A stretch of 61,086 nt of DNA from a virus. The position numbers and the translations under genes are program-made. Numbering within the stretch: position 1 is the stretch's first letter; each line of letters begins with the position of its first letter. The stretch spans positions 1 through 61,086 of the IMG/VR virus record IMGVR_UViG_3300046660_000208; one strand, written 5' to 3'. The notes under the pieces were generated by a model, which was given only the letters and a program-made list of their open reading frames with translations, was not told where the DNA came from and did no database searches. Of the stretch, positions 6,782-15,711 are shown in pieces.

Positions 6782-8871
6782 AACTTAGAACAGCTTTATT
6801 CGACATTGAAGGCGATGGCCTCCTAAACAGCAAGTTCGTGAAGCACGAAGACGTTTTGGTTGAAATTCCAGCCATGACAAAGATTCACTGTCTCTGCATC
6901 ACTGAATTTGAAACTGGACGTAAATTTAAATTTGTAGGCCGGGAAGAAATTGAAAAAGGAGTCCGCCTCCTTGAAGACGCTGAAATGGTCGTGGGTCATA
7001 ACATTCTAGACTTCGACTTGCGCGCCATTGCTAGAGTTTTTCCTTGGTTCGAATTTACCGGTAGGGTGCGTGACACTCTTGTCATGACACGTCTGATGTT
7101 TTCGCATCAGAAGGAACTAGATTTCCGTCTCCACGAGCGAGACAGGCTTCCGTCTAAATTCATTGGCCGTCACAGCCTCGACAGTTGGGGCTATAGAATC
7201 GGCAAATGGAAAGGTGACTATTCGGAACAGAAAGAAAAAGAAGCAAAGGCTCTTGGCATTACTGATCCACTAGGAATCCACCTCCATGTATGGGGCACTT
7301 ACAATGAAGAGATGGGCGAATACTGCGAAAACGACGTTGACGTTACGGAAGAGCTTTGGAAGATGCTATTGGAGCAGAACTATCCAGAATTCCCAATCGT
7401 GTTTGAACATCAAATCGCGGATCGTCTGATCCAGCAAGAAGATAATGGATTCCCTTTTAACACTGAAGCCGCTGACAAACTCAGACTAGAGCTTGAAGAA
7501 TACCGCGAAAATATCAGGGTAGAGTGTGAGACAAAATTCCCCGGCAGGATGGAAGCGCAAAAGTATACCACATACGGTAAGCTACGCGAAGAATATAATG
7601 CAGTGGATTGGGACACGGTTAATAATTTAGAACTGGAAGACGCGGTCTACGAAATGCTGGCGAATTATCCTAGCGATAAAGAAACGCCGCAGATTATGAT
7701 TCCCAAAAGAACTATTAGATACAAAGACATAGCTAAGGGCGATAGGACCGCTGGTGCGCCATATACGCCAGTCTTCTATAAGGATTTCAATGCAGGCTCG
7801 CGCCAGCAAGTCGCGGAACGTCTCATTGAACTTGGATGGAGACCTGAAGAATTTACCGAAACGGGTCAGCCACAGGTAAACGAAGTTACGCTAAAGAACG
7901 CGGCGGATAATATTCCAATCGCAAAATCTCTGGCTGATTATTTCGGGGTGCAGAAAACCTTGGGACAGCTTGCAGAGGGCGATAACGGTTGGCTCAAGCT
8001 TGTCACTGGCGAGAATAAAATCCATCACCACGTCAATCCTTGTGGCGCTGTAACGGGTCGTTGTACCCACGCCAATCCTAATCTAGGTCAAGTACCCTCT
8101 ATCTCGAAAAATAAGGATAAGCAAATCCTTATGGGCCGAGACGGCGGTTGGGGTTTTGAATGCCGCTCATTGTTCCACGTTCTGCCTCCCTTCGTAATGA
8201 TGGGAAGTGACTTGAGTGGTATCGAGCTTCGTTGCTTGGCCCACTACATGGCTGAATTTGATGACGGTGAATATGGCCGCGAACTGCTTGAAGGCGATAT
8301 CCACACCGTTAATCAGATGGCAGCTGGACTAGAAACCCGCGAGCAAGCCAAAACTTTCATATACGCCACGTTGTATGGGGCCGGTCCTGCAAAGATAGGT
8401 AGTATTGTTCTACCCTTCGCATCTGAGGCAGAGCAAACCCGCGTGGGTAAAGAACTTCTAGATCGATTCCTTCGCAACATGCCAGCGCTAAAGAAGCTGA
8501 TGAAAAAGCTTAAGGCTGAAGCAAGACGTGGATTTATCGAAGGCATTGATGGCCGTCGTCTCTATATCAGGGCGCAGCACGCAGCACTCAATACCTTGCT
8601 TCAAAACGCTGGTGCCATGCTAGCTAAGAAATGGTATCTCCTGTTTGAGGAATTCATGGAGAATCGCGGATACGTTCATTCGTGGGAACAAGACTTCGCC
8701 ATGATGGCTTTCGTTCATGACGAAATTCAGGTCGCAGTATTGGAAGAGATTGCACAAATTGCTGGTGAAACTTCGGTTGAAGCCGCCGCTGCATCTGGCG
8801 ATTTCTTTAAATTCAAATTGCCTGTCGCGGCTGAGTTTAAAATCGGAACGAATTGGGCACTTACGCACTGA
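6778..8871 (+). CDS. family A DNA polymerase, T7 type
   Basis: 697 aa, close to T7 gp5 (704 aa). An N-terminal 3'-5' exonuclease domain shows FDIEGDG (residues 8-14), VGHNILDFDLR and YCENDVDVT. The polymerase domain shows motif A DLSGIELRCLAHY (about 478-490), motif B REQAKTFIYATLYGAG (about 520-535, nearly the T7 O-helix, including the Tyr at the T7 Y526 position) and motif C FVHDEIQV (about 643-650). It is the replicative enzyme; a separate primase-helicase is not in the window. T7 pol recruits host thioredoxin; whether this one does cannot be told. Confidence 0.95.
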   Translation: MKLRTALFDIEGDGLLNSKFVKHEDVLVEIPAMTKIHCLCITEFETGRKFKFVGREEIEKGVRLLEDAEMVVGHNILDFDLRAIARVFPWFEFTGRVRDTLVMTRLMFSHQKELDFRLHERDRLPSKFIGRHSLDSWGYRIGKWKGDYSEQKEKEAKALGITDPLGIHLHVWGTYNEEMGEYCENDVDVTEELWKMLLEQNYPEFPIVFEHQIADRLIQQEDNGFPFNTEAADKLRLELEEYRENIRVECETKFPGRMEAQKYTTYGKLREEYNAVDWDTVNNLELEDAVYEMLANYPSDKETPQIMIPKRTIRYKDIAKGDRTAGAPYTPVFYKDFNAGSRQQVAERLIELGWRPEEFTETGQPQVNEVTLKNAADNIPIAKSLADYFGVQKTLGQLAEGDNGWLKLVTGENKIHHHVNPCGAVTGRCTHANPNLGQVPSISKNKDKQILMGRDGGWGFECRSLFHVLPPFVMMGSDLSGIELRCLAHYMAEFDDGEYGRELLEGDIHTVNQMAAGLETREQAKTFIYATLYGAGPAKIGSIVLPFASEAEQTRVGKELLDRFLRNMPALKKLMKKLKAEARRGFIEGIDGRRLYIRAQHAALNTLLQNAGAMLAKKWYLLFEEFMENRGYVHSWEQDFAMMAFVHDEIQVAVLEEIAQIAGETSVEAAAASGDFFKFKLPVAAEFKIGTNWALTH

Positions 8872-8876
8872 CCTGT

Positions 8877-8905
8877 GAGAAAAATAAAAATTAAGAGATT
8901 TTCTC
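8877..8905 (+). terminator. possible weak hairpin after DNA polymerase
   Basis: GAGAAAA / TTTTCTC, 7 bp with a 15-base AT loop, directly before the promoter at 8907. No GC-rich stem, so termination is doubtful. Confidence 0.3.
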
Positions 8906-8906
8906 C

Positions 8907-8935
8907 TTGACTTTTGAAAATCATTATGGTATTAT
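8907..8935 (+). promoter_or_regulatory. sigma70-type promoter
   Basis: TTGACT, 17 bases, TATTAT, about 40 bases upstream of the small membrane-protein gene. It would drive the exonuclease/nuclease/SSB group. Confidence 0.8.
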
Positions 8936-8974
8936 CCTCACATAATAACAAAAGTAAAAATTAGAAACTGACAA

Positions 8975-9190
8975 ATGATTGCATATATTTTAATTTCAAT
9001 TGCCGTCCTGTTCGTGATGCTGAGCTATTATATCCTCATCGTACTAGCAGTGAAAAACGGCCTCCTACTCTTCATGTCATCTCTGGCCGAAACGCCCAAG
9101 CAAGACGCTGATATCGAGACGGAATTCACTACCGTCATCACAGCTGAAGAGTCTATTAAAATTCTACGCAACATGCGTGGAGAACAATAA
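8975..9190 (+). CDS. small membrane protein
   Basis: 71 aa. Residues 2-36 are hydrophobic (MIAYILISIAVLFVMLSYY then ILIVLAV), enough for one or two membrane helices, followed by an acidic soluble tail. The stop overlaps the exonuclease ATG (TAATG). First gene behind the 8907 promoter. Partners unknown; a holin role is possible by topology but the position among replication genes argues against it. Confidence 0.65.
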   Translation: MIAYILISIAVLFVMLSYYILIVLAVKNGLLLFMSSLAETPKQDADIETEFTTVITAEESIKILRNMRGEQ

Positions 9191-9783
9191 TGAAATATTT
9201 AGTATTTGATACCGAAACCACTGGAATGGTTCAGTGGAAGCTGCCTCCTACTGACCCTAACCAGCCTAAGCTGGTCCAGATCGGTTGCCTCCTTTTTGAC
9301 TCACATCATAACGAAATCGCCGCACTAAAAACTCTTGTGGTTCCCCTCGCATCAATTGAACCGAAGGCCCAAGAAACTCACGGCATCTCGTTTGAAACGG
9401 CTCAAGAGCTTGGCGTTTCCAACAATAATGTTTTAGAAGTTTTTTGTGACTTTGTCGATATTGCCGATGTCGTTGTGGCTCATAATTCAGCCTTCGACGT
9501 TAAAGTTATGCGCCATGCCGCACATAACGCAAAGATTGAAACAGACATTTTTGCTGGTAAAGAAATCCGCTGTACCAAAGAAGCTACTACCAAAATTCTC
9601 AGAATCCCTAATCCAAAAATTCGTGGTCAATATAAGTGGCCCTCTCTGCAAGAATGCATGACCTACTTTTTTAAAGAAAGTATCGAGGGGGCTCACGACG
9701 CCATGGTTGACGTTAGGGCTTGCGCCAGAGTTTATCAGAACCTAGTCGATAATTTCGAACCAAGAGAATTAAAATGGCAGTAG
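9190..9783 (+). CDS. DnaQ-like 3'-5' exonuclease (DEDDh)
   Basis: 197 aa. All exonuclease motifs are present: Exo I FDTETTG (residues 6-12), Exo II VVAHNSAFDVKVM (about 95-107) and Exo III GAHDAMVDVRA with the DEDDh-type His (about 169-179). It resembles DNA polymerase III epsilon and free-standing phage exonucleases. Since the DNA polymerase has its own exonuclease domain, this enzyme may act in recombination, repair or host DNA/RNA turnover (inference). It overlaps the Cas4-like nuclease gene by 10 bases. Confidence 0.9.
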   Translation: MKYLVFDTETTGMVQWKLPPTDPNQPKLVQIGCLLFDSHHNEIAALKTLVVPLASIEPKAQETHGISFETAQELGVSNNNVLEVFCDFVDIADVVVAHNSAFDVKVMRHAAHNAKIETDIFAGKEIRCTKEATTKILRIPNPKIRGQYKWPSLQECMTYFFKESIEGAHDAMVDVRACARVYQNLVDNFEPRELKWQ

Positions 9784-10865
9784 ACGATTCCAAAATCCTA
9801 GATTTCGATAAAATCTTTAATAACTATATGGCTCATGAGAGCAAGCAGAAGAAGTGGATGTACGACCGTAACCTTTCAATGGGTGCGTCTGAAGCTTTTG
9901 ACTGTCTCAGAAAAGCTTTCTTTAAGAAGAAGGGTTTCGATCAAGACTCTGATTATTCTCAGTCTTGGGGCGCGATGGAACGCGGTAACATGATCGAAGA
10001 TCATTACGTTGTTCCAGCCCTTGAACTTGGACTACCTGAAGGTATCGATCTAATCGGCGCGGGTCAGCAGGATCAAACAACTTTCTTGGACGAAGAAAAT
10101 CGTCTCAGCGCTACACCAGACGGACTTCTTGCTGGTCTTCCGCGTAACGCTCTAAGTAATTATGGTATTGAGGATATTGAAAGTGACTGTATCACGGTCG
10201 AAGTCAAGTCAATCGATCCTCGCGTTTCTCTCACGGAAGAGAAGGCTATCCACCGTGGACAGGTAAATATTCAGATCGGCCTCATTCGTGATCAGACAGA
10301 TTTCAAGCCTCGCTACGGCGTCATTCTATACGTAGACGCTTCGTTCCTCGATAACATTACACCGTTCGTTATCCGTTTCGATGAAAAGACTTACGCTGCG
10401 GCTCAGGCCCGTTCTAGGAAAATGTTTGCCGCGAAAGAACCTTCTGATCTACCAGCTGAAGGCAAAGTAACAGGGGCTTGCAAGCTCTGCCCATGGGCCA
10501 AGCGTTGCAACGGTCTCAATCTCGCTGCTGTGCCGCAAGAGTCGTTCGATAAGACAGCCCTTGATAAAGATCGCGCCATCATGGCTAAGCTCGTAGAAGA
10601 CGAGCAAGAAGCAAAAGAGCGCAAGAAGCTGGCCGAAATGGATGAAGAACGCATCCGCGTCGAGATGAAAGAATTCCTAAAGAAGCTTGGTACAAAAAAT
10701 CTCAAAGCAACTGATGGTTCTTGGGGCGTTACATATTCTACTCAGAAGGGCCGCACCGGTCTTGATAAAGAAAAAATGATTGAGGATGGCATTGACTTAT
10801 CGCTCTACGAAAAAGAAGGCGAAGGTTTTGAAGTTCTTAGAGTTACAACGAAGAAGATTAAGTAA
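9774..10865 (+). CDS. Cas4/RecB-like PD-(D/E)XK nuclease
   Basis: 363 aa. Nuclease motifs: LSATPDGLLAGL (the D of PD), ITVEVKSID (the E-x-K) and HRGQVNIQIGLI (the QxxxY-like helix). One Cys at about residue 43 (EAFDCLRKAFF) plus CKLCPWAKRC near residue 245 make the four-cysteine pattern of Fe-S Cas4/AddB nucleases. Likely a DNA end-processing exonuclease working with the RecD-like helicase and SSB encoded nearby. A Lys/Glu-rich coiled segment follows the last cysteines. Overlaps the DnaQ-like gene. Confidence 0.85.
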   Translation: MAVDDSKILDFDKIFNNYMAHESKQKKWMYDRNLSMGASEAFDCLRKAFFKKKGFDQDSDYSQSWGAMERGNMIEDHYVVPALELGLPEGIDLIGAGQQDQTTFLDEENRLSATPDGLLAGLPRNALSNYGIEDIESDCITVEVKSIDPRVSLTEEKAIHRGQVNIQIGLIRDQTDFKPRYGVILYVDASFLDNITPFVIRFDEKTYAAAQARSRKMFAAKEPSDLPAEGKVTGACKLCPWAKRCNGLNLAAVPQESFDKTALDKDRAIMAKLVEDEQEAKERKKLAEMDEERIRVEMKEFLKKLGTKNLKATDGSWGVTYSTQKGRTGLDKEKMIEDGIDLSLYEKEGEGFEVLRVTTKKIK

Positions 10866-11092
10866 TGGCAAAATTCAACGAAGACGTAATCGTTCGGATC
10901 ATGGAAAAACTAACTGTGACATTGTTCGAAACGGCAAACGCAGTGCTAACTGAGGTCGCTAATGATCCTAGCATTGGTAAAGATGATTATGACGCGGCTC
11001 TGTTTCTAACATATGACGCGTATTACAAGGGAATCATTGAAGAGCTTGATCCTGAATTCGTCAAAGAAGCGCTAGCTCTGCTCGATGATTAA
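10865..11092 (+). CDS. 75-aa acidic hypothetical protein
   Basis: Starts MAKFNEDVIVRIMEKLTVTLFETAN; helical, acidic, ends ELDPEFVKEALALLDD. ATG overlaps the nuclease stop region (TAATG). Lies between a nuclease and the SSB gene; no domain recognised. Confidence 0.6.
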   Translation: MAKFNEDVIVRIMEKLTVTLFETANAVLTEVANDPSIGKDDYDAALFLTYDAYYKGIIEELDPEFVKEALALLDD

Positions 11093-11099
11093 TTAAATT

Positions 11100-11119
11100 T
11101 CCCTACTCGTCTCTAGGGG
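11100..11119 (+). terminator. short hairpin before the SSB gene
   Basis: TCCCTA / TAGGGG with an 8-base loop, followed by ATTTT. Could partially terminate so that SSB is controlled separately; the 11093-11196 gap otherwise holds only a purine-rich leader. Confidence 0.4.
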
Positions 11120-11196
11120 ATTTTAAAATAAGAAAAATGTAGAGACACAAACTAAGAACCAAGAAAACAGAAAACTAAGAAACGAGAAAATATAAC

Positions 11197-11985
11197 ATGG
11201 CAAATGAAGTAGCAACCCGTAATAACACCGCAGTCTCAACACCGGCTTCAGGGAATCCGTTCCTCAACGCTGCATCTTCACTCGGTGGCGGTAATGAAGG
11301 TCTTACCTTCCTCGCATTCTCTGGCAAGACCGGCGATTACACTTACGGTGCTGACAAGGAAGAACTAGACGACGGCTGGGAAGGCGCAGTTAATATGAAT
11401 TCTGCTAAGCAGGGCCATATTTGCTGGAAAGATTCCGAAGTCGTTGGCGAAGATATGACACGCATTCTCGACGGCAATCCTACGCCGAAGAGCCAGCTTA
11501 AAGATCATGGTCCTTACGATGACGATGATGATGGTTGGCAGCAGCAGATTAGCTTTGAGGCAGTTGTTGTCTCTGGTGGTGGCGATGCAGAAGGCGAACA
11601 GATGCTGTTTAAGAACAGTTCTAAGTCCGGCCTTCGTGCCTTCGGTAATCTCCTTTCCGCTTACGGCAAGGCGATCCAGAAGGGTCAGAACATCGGTGAT
11701 GACGGTGAAGAGCTTTTCCCTGTAGTTAAGTTTGAAGCTACAGAATTCACGCCAAAGGGCGCGAAGAAGAAGGAAAAGGCTTACGCTCCGAAGTTCACTA
11801 TCACTGACTGGATCAGCGAAGCGGCTCTTGAAGAGCAGTTCGGTGGCGCGGACGATCCTGAGAATTACGAAGATGAAGACGATTCATCCGAGGCTGCTCA
11901 GGCAGAAGTCAAGGAAGAAAAGGTAGCTGAAAAGGCTAAAGCCGAAGAAGCTCCTGCTACTGGTGGTCGTCGCCGTCGTTTCTAA
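11197..11985 (+). CDS. probable ssDNA-binding protein
   Basis: 262 aa. The core (about 30-210) is an OB-like, Gly/Asp-rich domain; an acidic stretch (residues ~215-250, EDEDDSSEAAQAEVKEE) follows, as in phage and bacterial SSBs, but the chain ends with a basic GGRRRRF instead of an acidic tip. Position between the Cas4-like nuclease and the RecD-like helicase, a long leader and a strong terminator right after it fit an abundant SSB. Assignment rests on composition and context, so an unrelated structural role cannot be excluded. Confidence 0.55.
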   Translation: MANEVATRNNTAVSTPASGNPFLNAASSLGGGNEGLTFLAFSGKTGDYTYGADKEELDDGWEGAVNMNSAKQGHICWKDSEVVGEDMTRILDGNPTPKSQLKDHGPYDDDDDGWQQQISFEAVVVSGGGDAEGEQMLFKNSSKSGLRAFGNLLSAYGKAIQKGQNIGDDGEELFPVVKFEATEFTPKGAKKKEKAYAPKFTITDWISEAALEEQFGGADDPENYEDEDDSSEAAQAEVKEEKVAEKAKAEEAPATGGRRRRF

Positions 11986-12014
11986 GAATTAAAAACTTAG
12001 AAAATACGAATAAT

Positions 12015-12038
12015 AAAAGGGCTATTTTGAGCCCTTTT
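12015..12038 (+). terminator. rho-independent terminator after SSB
   Basis: AAAAGGGCT - attttg - AGCCCTTTT, followed by ATTTATG. A strong, well-formed terminator. Confidence 0.85.
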
Positions 12039-12061
12039 ATTTATGACTTAAGGAGATTGCA

Positions 12062-13396
12062 ATGTCAATTACTTTAACTGATCACCAAAACGACGCTGTT
12101 AAAAAAGTTGTGACTTGGTTTAAAAAGGCACAAACCGAAGAAGACCCGGATCACTGCTACCTAGGCGGTTTCGCCGGAAGCGGTAAAACGGCTATTCTGC
12201 CTTTTATCGTTGAGGCTTGCGGTCTAACTACCAGTGAAGTGTTTGTAGTCACCCCTACGGGGAAGGCTGCTCGTGTCGCGGGCAAGAAGCTACGTGATGC
12301 GGGCGTCGATATCATACCTACTACGATCCACTCAGCGATCTATCGCCCCAAAGCGTTGAAAGCTGAAGTTTTAGAATATAAAATTGCTGACTTGGGTCGT
12401 GCCTTAAGCTCAGCCGCTGAATTCAGCGCTCCAGATGTTTTTTACGAAGGTAAAAAGTACAGCATCAAAGACGCTCAGAGAACTTTAAAACTTTTAAACG
12501 AAGATTTGGATAAGGCTTACATCAGCACTGATGGTCCGACATGGCACCTTAACACGGAAAGCTCTATCAGAGAAGCGTCTCTCATTATCGTTGACGAAGC
12601 ATCTATGGTTGGCGAGCTTATCGCTAACGATCTTCATTCATTCGGTATTCCAATTCTAGCCATTGGCGATCCGGGGCAGCTGCCTCCTGTAAAAGATAGT
12701 CATGGGCTCTGCATCGGCAAGCCTCACGTTTTCCTAACTGAGATTCACCGTCAAGCCAAGGATAATCCTATTATCGCTTTGGCCACGCATATCAGAGAAG
12801 GTGGAGAATTGGAAGTTGGCAAATGGGGCGACTGTGTCGATATCGTGAGACGACGTGACGATGAAGATACTCTCGACATGGATAAAGAAGTCCAAGTCAT
12901 TTGTGGCACGAATACAACACGTTGGAAGCTGACAAAGAAAATCCGCAAAGCAGCAGGGTACGATCTTGTTGGCCCGATGGCTGGCGAACCTCTTATCATG
13001 CGTAAAAATTCAAGAGTTGCTAAAGAACTTGTCAATGGCATGTTCCTTACAAATAATAAAGATTACGAATTGGTTGAGGGTCGTGCCACGTTCTACATGA
13101 ATGCGACGGATGAAGATGGCGTGGTCAGAAATATCACGGTGTGCCAAGCTCTGTTTGAGGAGCATTACGGAAAGCAAGCCGGATATTTTACCGGTGAGAA
13201 AAAAGAAGTTTTTGAAGCCAAAAAGAAACATCACCTTGTCGATTGGGGCCATGTCATTACGGGCCATCTCAGTCAGGGATCGCAGTGGAACCACGTAGTG
13301 GTACATGACGAAGGTTATGTCTTCAAAGACGACATGGATAAGTGGCGCTATACCGCCGTTACTCGTGCCGCAGAAAAACTTACAGTGGTAATTTAA
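12062..13396 (+). CDS. RecD/Dda-like SF1B DNA helicase
   Basis: 444 aa, ATG behind AGGAGATTGCA. Helicase motifs in order: Walker A GGFAGSGKTA (about 33-42), Ia VVTPTGKAARV, Walker B IIVDEASMV (about 177-185), motif III AIGDPGQLPPVKD, motif IV LTEIHRQ, motif V GHVITGHLSQGSQWNHVVV and motif VI YTAVTRAAEKLTVV. These assign it to the RecD-like, 5'-3' SF1B group used for phage replication initiation and recombination. It overlaps the dNMP kinase start (TAATG). Confidence 0.93.
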   Translation: MSITLTDHQNDAVKKVVTWFKKAQTEEDPDHCYLGGFAGSGKTAILPFIVEACGLTTSEVFVVTPTGKAARVAGKKLRDAGVDIIPTTIHSAIYRPKALKAEVLEYKIADLGRALSSAAEFSAPDVFYEGKKYSIKDAQRTLKLLNEDLDKAYISTDGPTWHLNTESSIREASLIIVDEASMVGELIANDLHSFGIPILAIGDPGQLPPVKDSHGLCIGKPHVFLTEIHRQAKDNPIIALATHIREGGELEVGKWGDCVDIVRRRDDEDTLDMDKEVQVICGTNTTRWKLTKKIRKAAGYDLVGPMAGEPLIMRKNSRVAKELVNGMFLTNNKDYELVEGRATFYMNATDEDGVVRNITVCQALFEEHYGKQAGYFTGEKKEVFEAKKKHHLVDWGHVITGHLSQGSQWNHVVVHDEGYVFKDDMDKWRYTAVTRAAEKLTVVI

Positions 13397-13986
13397 TGGC
13401 AGAAAAAAAGTTTAAACTAGTAAAAAACCGCATCGTAGGTTTTTGCGGATATAAACGCTCAGGAAAAGGGATATGTGCTGAAGCTCTGGCTGGCATGAAA
13501 TATGTAGATGTCCCTTTTGCTGGCGGACTTAAAGCAATGCTCACGGCTTGGTTGGAATATAACGGCGTGACTGACACATCTCTTTATACCGACGATTGGT
13601 ACAAGGATCATAAGAGTCGTTATTTCAATAATAAGGAATTTCGTTACGCCATGCAAACTCTCGGCACGGAATGGGGCCGGAATATTATGGGGAAGCAGTT
13701 CTGGATCGAAGGTTGGGAAAGAAGAATTGCCGGTATGAGCCGTGTCGCTGTCAGCGATGTGCGTTTCCCTGATGAAGTTGACGCTATTAGAGAAAAGAAC
13801 GGGATTGTCATTAAAGTTAGACGACCTTCGTTTCGTAACCTCGATACCCATGAATCTGAAACTAATATGGAATCTTTAAAATGTGACTACGAAATCGTCA
13901 ACATCGATATTGAAGACACACAGAACCAAGTTAGAGAAATTGTAGATAATCATTTTAAAGGCAAAGGAAACTTCATTCGTGACTAA
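13396..13986 (+). CDS. deoxynucleoside monophosphate kinase
   Basis: 196 aa from ATG 13396, which overlaps the helicase stop. P-loop GFCGYKRSGKG (about 15-25) and the family segment AVSDVRFPDEVDAIREKNG (about 134-152) match phage dNMP kinases of the T4 gp1 type, which phosphorylate dGMP, dTMP and modified dCMP to diphosphates. It works with ThyX directly downstream (8-base overlap) and with the NrdEF reductase to feed dNTP synthesis. Confidence 0.88.
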   Translation: MAEKKFKLVKNRIVGFCGYKRSGKGICAEALAGMKYVDVPFAGGLKAMLTAWLEYNGVTDTSLYTDDWYKDHKSRYFNNKEFRYAMQTLGTEWGRNIMGKQFWIEGWERRIAGMSRVAVSDVRFPDEVDAIREKNGIVIKVRRPSFRNLDTHESETNMESLKCDYEIVNIDIEDTQNQVREIVDNHFKGKGNFIRD

Positions 13987-14839
13987 ATTTATTTTTGAAC
14001 CAACGGTCCACGTCGTGGCGGAAACCAAAATCAATTGGGAAGGTCTTCAGGCGTGGGCCGATGATCATGGCCTTACCGAAGTGCTTGGCGATAATGGTAC
14101 TCCGCTGGGCGTGTTGTGGCAAGACCTTTACCACGATGAGAAAGATGTGTCGCTCGACGCGCTTCCCGAATTCGCTGGCCGTCATTGTTACAGATCGTTC
14201 TCGAAAGGTAGAAAACGTGAAGATTACATTAAAAACATTATTGATATGGAACATGGCTCTGTTCTGGAACATTCAAATATTAGCTTTGCCATTTCTGGTG
14301 TTAGTCGAAGCCTCACTCATGAACTGATCCGCCACAGGGCCGGTGCTGCGCCGTCTCAGGAGAGTCAGAGATACGTAGACGCTCAAGACGTTAATTTCGT
14401 TGTGCCTCCTCTGATCCGAAGCTTATCAAATCCTGACAGTGCCAAAACGGTTTATGACGCATTCGAAAATAGCTGCATCTTTGCCTTGAACGATTATAAA
14501 AGCCTAATCGCCCAAATGGAATCTCTTACAACTTCCGGCGACGGTTCTGAACTAGGCGTAAAACTCGCTACGATGCGCAAGAAGCGAATCCTTGAAGCGG
14601 CACGCTCTGTCCTACCAAATGCGGCTGAAACGCGCCTGACGTGGACCATGAACATGAGAGCGGCACGTCACGTCTGCGCCCTACGCGGCGGGGAAGGGGC
14701 TGATCTAGAAATCAGGGCTCTCGCCATCGCCATGTTGAAACAGCTTAAAGATCGTGCCCCTATTATTTTCAGCGACTTTACCATCTATACCGCTGATGAT
14801 GGTTTCGACGCGGTGCATTGTGAAAAGCCAAAGGTATGA
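13979..14839 (+). CDS. thyX: flavin-dependent thymidylate synthase
   Basis: 286 aa with GTG start at 13979 overlapping the kinase gene. The ThyX signature is RHRAGAAPSQESQRY, which has one more residue between RHR and the Ser than the textbook RHRx7S motif; this longer form occurs in a ThyX subgroup as far as I recall. Also visible are HGSVLEHSNISF and the C-terminal RHVCALRGGEGADLEIRALA. ThyX makes dTMP from dUMP using FAD and methylene-tetrahydrofolate, independent of host ThyA. Confidence 0.93.
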   Translation: MTKFIFEPTVHVVAETKINWEGLQAWADDHGLTEVLGDNGTPLGVLWQDLYHDEKDVSLDALPEFAGRHCYRSFSKGRKREDYIKNIIDMEHGSVLEHSNISFAISGVSRSLTHELIRHRAGAAPSQESQRYVDAQDVNFVVPPLIRSLSNPDSAKTVYDAFENSCIFALNDYKSLIAQMESLTTSGDGSELGVKLATMRKKRILEAARSVLPNAAETRLTWTMNMRAARHVCALRGGEGADLEIRALAIAMLKQLKDRAPIIFSDFTIYTADDGFDAVHCEKPKV

Positions 14840-15081
14840 CATACGCTGAGTTAGAAGAATTCGACACAAGTTCTTATTGTACTATTCCAGCAATGTTTGA
14901 TCATCAGTGGCATACGTCAATGCTTGATTTTCTGGAAGACGAACGTATTTTAAAATTTTATAAACACCCCTCCGGGGAGTTCGTCATAGAAGAACAGTGC
15001 GACAAAAATTTCGCTGTCCTATTCAATAGAGTGCAAATGTCTCAATTAATAAAAGAGTTACAGGAATTACTGGATGCTTAA
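14836..15081 (+). CDS. 81-aa hypothetical protein
   Basis: ATG overlaps the ThyX stop (ATGA). Begins MTYAELEEFDTSSYCTIPAMFD; acidic, no domain recognised. First of four tiny overlapping genes between ThyX and MazG. Confidence 0.6.
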   Translation: MTYAELEEFDTSSYCTIPAMFDHQWHTSMLDFLEDERILKFYKHPSGEFVIEEQCDKNFAVLFNRVQMSQLIKELQELLDA

Positions 15082-15280
15082 CATTAAAGAAATGGTTTCA
15101 GACGGAAAGCGCGTAAAGTTCAAATACTACCGGAGTGAAAACCTTTGGTACGAAACTGAAAATGGGTTTCTCTTCCCCGTACCGATCAGTGACATAGGAG
15201 ATGCAACTTTCCTTGCCGAAGACAAGGCCATGCTCTTCATGCGATACATCCGACAATATCTTAAATTTTTAGAAAGTTAA
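15074..15280 (+). CDS. 68-aa hypothetical protein
   Basis: Overlaps the preceding gene by 8 bases. Begins MLNIKEMVSDGKRVKFKYYR and contains FLFPVPISDIGDATFLAEDK. This pattern recurs in small phage proteins of unknown role. Confidence 0.6.
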   Translation: MLNIKEMVSDGKRVKFKYYRSENLWYETENGFLFPVPISDIGDATFLAEDKAMLFMRYIRQYLKFLES

Positions 15281-15283
15281 ACA

Positions 15284-15520
15284 ATGTTTGCGAATATCAA
15301 AATTACAAATGGTGATAATGGCGTAGTCATCACAGAGACTACTTACGAATTCGAAAATGACGAAGAGCGTGCCGGTCCAGTTACCAACGCCGGGTTCTAT
15401 GCCTACACCGTTGATTATCTGTTCAGGACCGGAAAGATTCAGGATTACACCGCTGAAGTGGAAGCTGAATTGAGAGGCCTTATCCCGGTGGCTGAGAATG
15501 AAGGGCTAAACATTGACTAA
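15284..15520 (+). CDS. 78-aa hypothetical protein
   Basis: Begins MFANIKITNGDNGVVITETTYEF, acidic; overlaps the next small gene by 8 bases. No recognised domain. Confidence 0.6.
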   Translation: MFANIKITNGDNGVVITETTYEFENDEERAGPVTNAGFYAYTVDYLFRTGKIQDYTAEVEAELRGLIPVAENEGLNID

Positions 15521-15695
15521 GTACGGCAGAGAGATTGCAGCTGATTTGGCCGCGCTTGAAACTTTTTTGGCTACAACTGACAAAGAAATCATCAGTGTCA
15601 ATAGTTATAACAACGGTGGCTTTATCGTAGTTTATAAAGAATCTGATCCAGAAATGGAAGACTGGATCAGAAACATTCGTGTCGAACCAATTTAA
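15513..15695 (+). CDS. 60-aa hypothetical protein
   Basis: TTG start at 15513 inside the end of the upstream gene. MTKYGREIAADLAALETFLATTD, then a beta-rich segment FIVVYKESDPEMEDW. Function unknown; coding status supported by packing between two genes. Confidence 0.5.
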   Translation: MTKYGREIAADLAALETFLATTDKEIISVNSYNNGGFIVVYKESDPEMEDWIRNIRVEPI

Positions 15696-15711
15696 TAACG
15701 GAATAAATAAA

